From Atopsyche davidsoni (Eukaryota > Arthropoda > Insecta > Trichoptera > Hydrobiosidae): a stretch of DNA of 64,000 nt. Position 1 is the stretch's first letter, and the number at the start of each line of letters is the position of its first letter. The notes below the pieces were generated by a model. It saw only the letters and a program-made list of their open reading frames with translations. It did not search any database and had not been told where the DNA came from. Shown here piece after piece: positions 49,060 through 59,327 of the stretch. The position numbers were made by a program, and so were the translations under genes. Location of the stretch: contig JAILWY010000001.1 in assembly GCA_022113835.1 (NCBI GenBank), forward strand, positions 9,734,001 through 9,798,000. The letters are read 5' to 3'.

Positions 49060-51187
49060 TATATAATACTAAGCAATTAGGTATATATATATATATATAT
49101 AAGTCACACAACTAGATGTTGAGGATTATTTACGACCCGGGCGAACGCCTATAAACTAGATTTACCGTAAAATAAAATGCCATCTCTATTATCTAATTTC
49201 TGCAAAATTATTACTTATATGTATTATTCGTGTACAAAAATGGTTTCTACTTTCACGCGTACAAATATTTTATATCGATTAACACAGCTTTTATCAATCG
49301 ATTTCCGTAAAAGATTCTGTAGGGCGATATTACAAAATGTATGTCAATTCTCTCTCGCTTCTTATTTTTGGTCAAAATACTAAAATGTTTTATTAGATAA
49401 TAGTGGATTTTGTTAAAAGTGTATATTATTGATATGCATTTTAGAATGAGGCTTCCGAAGCTCGCGGATTAGAGTTCGTCGTCCCGTCGCGAGTGAGTGG
49501 CCTCAGAGGCTGTCCACCTCGGGGCTGCAGCACAGGAAGCGGCACTCCGCGCGGGGCGCTGCAGGTCCGTGCACCGGCCGCTTATCGGCGATCATCGCAG
49601 GATATTAATTCCTCGGCTGCACTAATGCATCCAACCGAACCGAGCAAACTGCATGCATCAGTATGTGATCGCTTCCATTCTGCTCCGGGACACTCGGTGC
49701 GATTCATATCTGCGTATTGCGTGTCGTTCTTTGACGGAATATCATACATATATATACGATACACGGTTTTCTCGCAACGGTGACAAGATAGGAGGGAAAG
49801 GGGTTTTTTTTGTCAATCACTTGAAAATAAAACTCAATCGATAATTAATCAAATTTGTACAAGCCCAATGTCTACCCGGAACCGTCATCTTCTATATATT
49901 TTTTCAAACCCCGAGGCCAGAATCCTAAGGTACGGGAACCCGCCGATGTTTTAAGAAAAGTGAAAGATAAAAAAAGTTATGTAATTTATGCCGAAAAAAC
50001 ATTGTATTTTGAGCACAACGTGTGCAGTCGGATTTCAAACAGAAGGCTTCAATAAATGGAAATATCCGTGCTGATTACTTCGAGCTGCACAAAACGATGC
50101 CTCTATTTGCGTCAAAGAATCTTACTCGCTTCCTATCACAATAACGACGGGGAGTTCGCCCCCTCGGCCGGCAGCTGCGAAGTCGCATGCGCCCCGCACC
50201 TGCCCTTATCAGGTATCGGGTATCAGGTGCGCGAGCAAGGTCGCGCCCTCGCGGACATCTGCGCCGCCGCCCGTCCGTCGACTCCTCCGCGCCGGCACGC
50301 GCTCGCAGTGGATGACGACCAAAAGCTCAGTAACGGGTTAATAACGAAGGGCTCAGCATATTTTAAAAATACTGTCACGCTATCGCCACTATGTATTTAG
50401 ACACAATATTTTAAGTATTCATTATATTTTTATTAGTAAATTGATTAATCAACGACTATTGAGTACTTCCATACTCCTGACTTAGTGTCTTTATTGTGTT
50501 TTGTGCAATTGTGTCTTGTGCAGTTGTGTCGATTGTAATATCGTTTCAATTGAGAATGTAAATAAAAAATGACGAAATTGAATTAAACTGCAACATTGAT
50601 TAACTTATGAATAATACCACTTGAGTCTAGCTTCCATCGATAGTGCCAATCTGACATTTGAAAAAGTAAAGGTGCACCAGTGGAATGGAATGACGGTCGG
50701 CGGACTCGTGCGCTCCCGGGCCGGCGCGGTCACCGACTCTTGCCGCGACTCCTGCTCCCATGAGCCCTGCCGCGCGATGGTCCGAGCTCACGCACTGCGC
50801 CGCGCGGGCCCGGTCGCCGGCACTTCCGACTTACGAGTATCATTCAGCACTATTCATCCACAGCTATTGTCGGCGGATAGCGCCGCAACACGTGCTTGCC
50901 ATGTTTCCGACAGTTGTACATCTCGGCGTTCCGTGAGATAATTGACGAGCTCAATCACCCTCGTGTATCCTCTGGCCGGATTTTTGTACCGCGCTCATTA
51001 TTTGCGACAATTGTCTCTGCTTTATTTTGTTAATGATAGTTTGCTTTTTACATCTGGTGAAATTTTCAGCTAGTATTTTTTCAATTACATGAATAAATAT
51101 AATTTTATTTGTAATTTTTTGCAGTTTGTACCCGGTGTCCGTTACAGTTCCGTTTATTCGAAACTTATCTTCTTATCTATCTATCTA
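49060..51187. other. Non-coding region with GC-rich islands
   Basis: Islands at about 49.45-49.6, 50.15-50.31 and 50.68-50.85 kb. The second contains two E-boxes in inverted order with GATA-type sites between them (findings). A (TATC)n microsatellite lies at about 51172-51190. No exon recognised. Confidence 0.45.
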
Positions 51188-51759
51188 TCTATATATATAA
51201 AACACAGAAGATGTTTACATGTCCGTCATAGGCTTTGAAATCATCTAACCGATGTGCCCCAAACCGGTTTCATTTGAAAGACAATAATACTAAGAATCTT
51301 TGAGACTATTAAAACAATGCATTAAATACATTCGGTCTATTAATTATGTCAATTTTCGACATTTTACATACAACATTTTTCAACGTCTGTAAAGTCGAGA
51401 TCGTTCCTCGCAAAGAATTTGAAACAAGAACATTGTGAAGATCGCGCATAGAACGAACTTTCAAAACAAAATAACTGATCTGTCATTTACAACAGACAGT
51501 TTTATCATTTGAGGTTAATCAAAAAATGGCACCTAAAAGAGCTGTAATTGGAAGAAATACAGCAGCCGAAACTGCCGGACAACACGAAGTCATTTGGAGT
51601 GAAAAAGGTTGAAAGAGCGACAGTCAAGAGCTGTAGAAACACTAGAACAACATGAAGCACATCTAGAACAAGCTCTAATCAGAGCTACTACAGCAAGAGC
51701 TGCTGAAACTCCCCAACAGCATGATAACAGCGTAGTAGCACACATCGGGTATCCGCTAG
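51188..51759 (+). mobile_element. Non-autonomous Helitron with both ends
   Basis: 5' end TCTATATATATAAAACACAG at 51188 and 3' end CGGGTATCCGCTAG at 51759, inserted between A (51187) and T (51760) as Helitrons do. There is a small hairpin (CGG-GTAT-CCG) just inside the 3' end. About 570 bases long. A short piece of the Helitron protein leader starts at 51525 (MAPKRAVIGRNTAAETAGQ). It breaks by a stop and frameshift and continues as RAVETLEQHEAHLEQAL and TTARAAETPQQH before running straight into the 3' end. The same ends are found in the larger element at 57.5 kb. Confidence 0.85.
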
Positions 51760-51769
51760 TAATTTTGTA

Positions 51770-54700
51770 AAAGTGTAACAATAGAGAAGTGAAATGTGTA
51801 GGGCCTTTTTCCAAGAGATACAGCAATAGTTTTTGTTTTCACTGCCAAATTTTTGCACAGCGCAATGAATGGCTAATTAATAATATTAGTAGTACCAAAT
51901 AAACAAAGATACAATTTTGTATGTGCGGTTCGTACAGTGTCTCGCGGTATCCTTGCCGAAATTTACAAATATAAATATTATAAACAGTAATCAAATATTG
52001 ATGAGATTCACTCTTTATCTTTTGGGCCGGGCGGGCGCGGGCCGGATGAGTTACGGCCGGGCGACGGCTCTCGCCCTTCCCTGCCCCAGGACCTGTTCCC
52101 TTTTATTTATACATCCTTCAGCTGAGCGTTTTTGGATGCGAATGCTGTATTTATGGCCTAACCCCGGGGGACAATATTACTATCCCATTTGGTTTATAAG
52201 CTATCTCAAATTTTTATAATATGTACATCTTTCAAGCACGCCACTTTGGCTACCCGAGTTTCTTGTCTTTCCAATCGGATACTAATTCTCGTATTATTTC
52301 ATTTCAGGTATGTCGTCAACGATTTCCGAATTACAAAACATTGCAGCGAATGGCATTACTCGTAAGTCTTTCTGTTTCGAAATTCTTTAACCGTGTAGTC
52401 ATTCTAAGTAAAGAAAAGTGCATTCGGTGCAGCGCTTTCTAAATAATTGGCAATATAAATGCTGATGACTAATATTCGATGTGTACAAGCTGTAAATACA
52501 TATTTAGTAATTTTACAATATTTACTAAAATTTACCGCAAAGGTAATCTTGGGAAGTATACGTGCGTAAGTGTTCCCGCGCTGCCTCGGATCATAAACCA
52601 TGGCAGCACTAGACGCAGGCCGTCAGCTTCCTCGATTATTTCTAGCCGTAAATATAAATGAATAGTCATCCAGCAGTACCGTCGGCGGCGTCCTGAAGCA
52701 CTCCGTCCTGTGGGGGCCTCGGGGCTTTCACTTCCGGCGCAGGATTCACGTTTTATTCGGAACCACCGCACGATATGCTTTTTATTATCTTCAGTAAGCA
52801 TATTTGAACTTCCTCAAACATAAACATATCAAGTTGCATAGTTGGTGAAGTCAGCAGTATTTGTCTCCGTCGATGTCGTTAGTTATATCTAAATACAATG
52901 GGGATTTTGCACTACGGTCGGAGATAACATAAAAAAACCGTGATACTGAAATGTGAACAAAATTCAGACAAATTATACGTATAGTCTGTATTGAATCGCT
53001 AAATATCCATTCTCCCTTCAAACAAATATTAATTTGATCTTTTGTGTGATATAAGAGGAGAAACTTTGAAGCACAATAAATACCTTTTAAGCCCTAATAT
53101 CATAAAACCAATCCAGACTCCGAGCTGCGCTAAAGTCTGAGCAAACAATATCAGAGCTTGCAGCGATACGCGAAATACATCTCGGGCCATTGTCCGCCTC
53201 ACAATGGAGAATAGACCACTTGTAGGGCGGCTCGGGACTCGGCTTGCCATCGCTTATTTATGCCGTCAATATTGCACCCGCTCCAGACTGTTCGTTCGTC
53301 CGGCCCGACAATTTTGTGCAATGAGTACAACCTTATCCTATTAAAATTCAAAACCTGTTTAATTAATTTGTATCAAGACTGTCATTTGTAAACCGATTTT
53401 TCTAAAATAATTATTTTCGTCTGCAAATATTGGATGTTTTTATTTTTCAATTTGTAATTAGTCGAAGACCGAGCGCTTCGTCGTAGATTATAAGCTGCGG
53501 AGGGGTGGCATCCGGTCCGGCTTCACCCTCGCCTAGGGGAGGATCGACTGGGGTAGACGACCATTACTAATAAATCATCGGCAACAAACTGCGAGGCTCT
53601 TCATTCCGTCCATCGTCGAGCCTGAATCCTCATGTACGTGTTATTTATTTAATTGCAAAATTACGTCCACCGTGCTAATTAATGGAATTATCACTAGCTA
53701 TTTAACGAATCAAGCTAAACGCGTTCGGTAGCTATTCTCAAAGCCGAAGCTCCCTGCGGCAAATTTAAATAGTTAGTAATTAGCAGATAAATCTAAACTC
53801 TCAGGAGTTGTAATTTATGACTGCGTAATATTCACATAACTTAGCGATATACATTTTTTTTATTTCCTTTGTAATTATGAAAACGTATCTGCTTGTGATC
53901 TTAAAAATAAGTCTCGCGCGCTCCACACTTTATATTCCTCCATAAAATTATAGTACTCGCCCGTCAACAAATATATTGTTCGCGTTACTTCCGTTTCGGC
54001 AAATAATATCCACGACAAACGCTCTCGGTTCTCACTTCACGCTTATTTGGATCAGGTTTATTTGAGTAAAAATTAAAATAAAACCCGCAGCAGAGCGGCA
54101 TCGGGTAAGTGCGTTTCCTCGTAACGCAGCCGCGCCGGTGATCGATCGCGTCCCGCCCTGCGACTCTGTTCCTTTTCCGCTTCACGCACTGCAGTTAATA
54201 CTTCGTACTTTTTATGCCGACTTTGTATTTATCGTAGACCTTAATATCGTGTCGATATTTTCAAATTGTTATTTTATTCTCACTTCGCAAAGGGGAAACT
54301 ATATGTAGGGAGTAAAGCGTATGATGCGGAGGGTGATTTTGCCATCGAAGATCCATGGCGTATTATTTTATACTTTTTTAATACTTAGAAACCGTCGTGT
54401 AATCCAAATCGAGTCATACTATTTTTAATACGATATTATTCACTTTCATGAATCGTTTACTAATGAGATACACTCGCTTCCGATGACTGTCGGGTGGAGT
54501 CTGGCGATTCGGTTTTAGAGTGGATCGCGAGTGCAGCACCGGGCGCGGAGCGAGTCGCATCGCGGCCGCTCTAGCGGACCCCCCGGCCCCGCGCCGGCCA
54601 CGCTTGTTTATGTTTGTCCGCATTTTTATTCGTTTGTCTACATTTGTTTACGGCAGCTGCTCCGACACGCTGCGGCCATTGTCTATCGCGTTCTGATTGA

Positions 54701-57490
54701 CGGTAATAGAATATTCACCTTGAACCGAAACGTTCGTTAACTGCACGTCTGCAAGTACCACTGGACATTTGCAAGGCTTCCCTTTGCCGCCCGCCCTGGG
54801 CGAGAGACTCCGCCAAACTACAAAACCATTCGCTACGCAGTGCGCGGAACGTCTTTTTTTTAAGAGTCACCTTTATGCACGCACCGATTAAATCGGTCGC
54901 TTTGCCTCAGTCGATCTGCTTAAATTTGATATTTTAATGATCACGAATTAGTCAGGTATCATAACCGGCGTAAGTACAGTCTGAAAAATGATATCAGCGC
55001 AGTCGGAGCCGCGGGTATTTTTAGGCTGGGTTAATAATGCGGCGGATCAGTTTCCGAGGTGTCAGCGGAATCGGCAACTCCAAGCGTTTGAGCGGTTTCG
55101 TCCGGCGACACCTCACCTTCACCCTTATCAATTATAAACTTTCACAAACGATCTTCGAAATAGTTGTCGTTAAAAAAATAATAAAAGTAGTATTCTGCAC
55201 CTCGTTCACTTCGCAATTGCTGCAACGCACGCCTAATAATGCTCCAGTCTGGCAATCGTTTGCAGTTTGTGTCATTGAACTCGAATTATTAATGATCAAA
55301 AAATCTTTTGTCCGTCCGTTGAATTGATATTACCAAAGAAGCTCTAGTAAGGTCGCAGACGCCGCACAAAGGAGCCGTAATCGGTTCCTCGTTGATTGTT
55401 ACTAATGTTGCACATCAAAGCTCGCTGCGTCTCCGCTGAAAGGTCGGGAATGCGCCGCGCGGGCAATCTCGGCGCCGATGTGACGGATAGTCTGCCGAGG
55501 GAATCCATGCATTAGCGGGAAGCTGCGAACTCAGCCGCCCTGGACCGGCACGGGTGTCCGGTTTGACGGCATTTCCAATATTTAATGTCCTGCCTATATA
55601 ATTTACGGCTGTTTGATTTCTATTACGAAATTATCAATACGAATAGGACATTCAATTGTTTTTTTTTTGCTATCCGATATAGTGATAATCTACTAAATTA
55701 TAACGAAATATATCTTAAAACTTGTTGCCATCAACGAGTTATTCAAATTAGCTGCGATGCGTTTTGAAAGATTTACGGTACGACATTTACAATGTTGTAT
55801 AGTTAAATGGTAAGAATTCATTCATTTATATGTACTCGTGAAATCGGAAGTAAATACTAATCGATTTATGATGATCGCGAGAAATGACTATTTGGCGTGC
55901 AGCGCAGAGCCGCGCAGAGCCGCGCCGGCCGCCGGACCGGGCGGGCGGCCCGCTGCAGCGCGAGGACCGGTTTGTCCCCTTCCCGTGTTCCTGGCCTCGC
56001 CCGGATAAACACGTCGAGGGCGTTAGAATCGCAAGCATCACTCGAATGCCCGGAACGTTAGCCGCCTCGTACGGAACTATCCTGAACTATCGTCGCCTCC
56101 ACATCCGCGTCAGTCACTCGGATTATATAGTTCTAGCGAGGCTCGGGCTGTGGGAGGTATCGCACCCTGTCCGCGACTGCTGCGAAAGAGACGTTTCCGG
56201 CGTCTCCCCTTTTCATTAACCCTGAACTTCTTCGCCATTCGAGGTGATTCTGTCCCGTCTGCTCGGAATCGGCGAGTCATCGCGCGATTCGTGAACGCCT
56301 GCCGCCGCCGACCCTCGGACCCGGTGCGCCCCGCGCTGTCACCCCTCCGAGGGATCTGAAATATCAGAGAACTTCTCTTTTAACGAGTACTTATCTACGC
56401 AAACCTAGATACTCGAACTGCAAAGGGTTGAGCATTTTTTAAATGGATACAAATATTATAAAAGTTATTTTATCGCAATTTCATGTTAATAGTTTTTTAT
56501 TTTATTTTTTAAAACATTACAAAAAATGTTTTTCTACATCACATTTTCACCTGCTTTCAATTTTAATTCGATTTTATATCCCACAATCCCCATAGTGCCT
56601 CCAGGCCAGTCCGTTACCGACATAATACATTTGTATTTAATTCTCCTTTTCAATGTCAGAATTACGTTTTTCATTAAACTTGACAGCTAGGGATTATTTG
56701 TAACAAGCGTATAAGGAATCTGCATATTCATATGCATTAATTAAATTAATCTATACCTGTTGTGGTGTTCCGCGAAGCGCGCGCCCTAATGGCGGAGCTT
56801 GCGTGTCGCGTGCGGCCCTCCGAGGCCGCTCTTCTCGGAAGCATTACCACCCGACACTTATGGCCATGTCTTGGTCCGAATTTACAGTTCCGATCTCATG
56901 CGCGGCCCGTCCAGTCATCTCTGCACATTATACACCATGAAGACATCCGTTTTGCATAATTACTTGACGACCTTAAATCGCGGTCGATTTACCGCCTTGT
57001 ATTTCGTAGTGTTGTTGTTTTTAATGAAAAATGTTTTTTTTTTAAAAACCTAAAATTTGTCACATCCACCAAATGCATTGACCTAACAATTTTATTCGGG
57101 CCTCATGGTATATGCGTTGAAACTACCAGGTCACATTCTGCTCCAACAGTTCCCCTAGGTAGGAGATTTCACTCCGTCTCAGTTTATTTCGTGTTTTTTT
57201 TCCTACAGCAATTATTAAAGATGTCTTGTTGGATATGTTCATTTTTAACTTTTTTTTAAAGACAATTTGTAGAAGAACTTTTATACACTCTGTTATCGAA
57301 TGGTTCATCAAAGCTTCACGAAATCTGGGTAAGACGCTATCGCATACGTTATATAATACAACACAATATATAGTGTTGTAGCAGAGTCCGTTATAATGTG
57401 CAAAAGCTCTATTTCATTAATATATAAAATTGTTTAAGGTCAATTGAATTCAAAATTGAAAATAAATATGACTAAAGATGTATTTATAAA
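51770..57490. other. Non-coding region with GC-rich islands
   Basis: Islands at about 52.02-52.1, 53.46-53.55, 54.5-54.6, 55.43-55.56, 55.89-56.0, 56.15-56.35 and 56.76-56.83 kb. A splice-bounded 54-base candidate exon at 52308-52361 is described in the findings. No known protein domain was seen. Confidence 0.4.
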
Positions 57491-57493
57491 TAA

Positions 57494-59053
57494 CTAGCGG
57501 ATACCCGGCGTGTTCTACTACGCTAAAAAAATAAATACATTTATTTTATTTGTTCGAAAAAGGGAAATTTTGTTTTTTATTAACTTTTTTATCTTAATGC
57601 TAGCGAAAATTCAATATTTTTGACAGAGAGTACTTGGTGGAATTCCATTTTAATATTTTGAATAAAAATACTTTGTTTAAAAATACTTTGAATAAAAATA
57701 TTTTGAATAAAAATACTCTGTTTGATAATGCCAACGTGAAAGGTTGGCGAAACCGGTCACTAATAAAAACAAAAATGTGGAAAATCACTCAAGTATTTTT
57801 ATTCAAAATATTAATGCTAGCGGATAAACAATATATTGAGTTTTTTCGGTAGGTGTGTAAACAAAGATTTTTCGCCTTTGATTTTGATTGTGGCTTCGAT
57901 TAACTACGTGGCGATAGTTTTTTAACAGCAAGTCTTGTTCCGTTGGACAATTCAGGTGGATCTAAGTTGCGAATGAGCATCTATGGTGAACCAACTTTTA
58001 AAGTTTTGATGTGTGGTGGCATTCCAGATAGTTCCAAAGAGTTAAAAATCTCTATTGGATAGTTGACTCTATTTTGGAACTTCATTATACAGCAATGTTT
58101 TCGCAAAATTATTGTAGCTGTGCTCCTCGTTCTTCGACATTTTTTTTCAGTAAAATAAACACGTTGACCGTTTTCTAAATGAACAGCAAGATTGGATTGA
58201 ACAGTTGAATATCATTCATGAATACTGAAACTAAGAATTCAGCAGACAGCTTCATCACTGTTAACATATTTGCATATGTACTTGTCAATATCAACGTTTC
58301 TTACTTTAATGGTGGTGGTAAATCTTCTGGCTTTCGTCGCTGTATTTCGGATATCCATCCTCACCAGTTTGAGTTTCATTAATCAAATCGCGTGGATATC
58401 TTTTCGTGCATTTGCTGTCTTTCATGCAAGGCGAATTCATATTCAATGCTCCGCATGGGCCGTGAATCATGTTCTTGCATATGCAATATTGCAATTACAT
58501 CGCGCAAATGAATATAATCTTCGATACGCAATTTTTTTTGGTTAAAACGAATGTACAGAAGCCGCTCGCTTTCAATTTTGGCGTACATGTCAACAATGAA
58601 CTGATGAAACACTTCACGGCATTTTAAAATGTGATTGGATTGTTGAGCTCTTATCCTAATGCGATATGCATAATAATCCATGGATGAAACTTGTAATACT
58701 AATATTTTTGTTTAATATTTTTTTCCCATATAAAAACAGACAAACTCACTATGATAAAACTCTCTGTTGTGAATGACAGATAGTGATTTAGTTTTATGCG
58801 CGATCTTCACAATGTTCTTTTTTCAAATTTTTTGCGAGGAATGATCTCGACTCTACAAATGTTGAAAGTTTTTGTATGGAAAATGACGAAAATCGACTTA
58901 ATTAATAGACTGAATGTATTTAATGCATTGTTTTTATAGTCACAAAGATTCTTCGTATTATTGCCTATCAAATGAAACCGGTTTGGGGCACATCGGTTGG
59001 ATGGTTTCAAAGCCTATGACGGACACACAAGCATCTTTTGTGTTTTATATATA
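57494..59053 (-). mobile_element. Internally deleted Helitron with Rep/helicase fragments
   Basis: Minus-strand element ending at 57494 with CGGGTATCCGCTAG and the hairpin GCGT-AGTAGAAC-ACGC. It has the 5' region shared with the element at 51.2 kb (AAACACAAAAGATGCTTG and onwards). Coding remnants in order: DYYAYRIRIRAQQSNHILKC with FHQFIVDMYAKIESERLL and IEDYIHLRD (58681-58379), then NMIHGPCGALNMNSPC and CTKRYPRDLINETQTGEDG (58494-58306). Both belong to the Helitron_like_N/Rep region, in different frames. After a large deletion comes the very end of the helicase: NYPIEIFNSLELSGMPPH, TLKVGSP and RNLDPPELSNGTRL (about 58060-57900). The Rep HUH/Tyr core and most helicase motifs are gone, so it is dead. 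A foldback element is inserted at 57.6-57.8 kb. Confidence 0.85.
57595..57822. repeat. Foldback element copy 6, nested in the Helitron, flanked by 12 bp direct repeats
   Basis: Starts AAATTCAATATTTTTGACAG and ends TTTTTATTCAAAATA. The direct repeat TTAATGCTAGCG flanks it (57595-57606 and 57811-57822). The right arm (GCCAACGTGAAAGGTTGGCG, then GAAACCGGTCACTAATAAAA, AATGTGGAAAATCACTCAAG) is intact. The left arm is replaced by about four copies of a 14-15 base repeat based on TTGAATAAAAATACT. Since it lies inside a Helitron, it inserted after that element. Confidence 0.9.
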
Positions 59054-59054
59054 T

Positions 59055-59271
59055 ACTAGAAATGTAGCCCGTCACAGAATGACGCGCATTCGATGAACGA
59101 TGCAATAGTGTTTGAACATAATAAGATGAATTATGCTTTAATTTTGTACCATCAGTTGGATGAAGGTGCGAAGTTCTGTGATATACTTGGCCTTGAACTT
59201 TGAAGCAGAGTGGCCCACTGTTAATTTAGTGTCCATTGATGCAAAAGATATACTGTTATTGTATGATCATA

Positions 59272-59325
<54 letters not shown>
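59055..59325 (-). mobile_element. Second Helitron 3' end joined head-to-tail to the previous one, followed by (TA)n
   Basis: Minus strand: the 3' end CATTTCTAG with hairpin CGTCA-TTCTG-TGACG, and inside it the coding tail CAAGTATATCACAGAACTTC. It matches 45322-45570 almost base for base, apart from small deletions. It abuts the 5' TATATATATAAAAC of the Helitron ending at 59053 with no spacer. Inward it ends in a TA microsatellite (about 59268-59324), so the rest is lost. Confidence 0.8.

Positions 59326-59327
<2 letters not shown>

Noticed and set aside
57123..57311. Minus-strand frame ISYLGELLEQNVTW, similar to the end of a LINE reverse transcriptase
   Set aside because: The similarity covers only about a dozen residues with no other RT motif nearby; too little to call.
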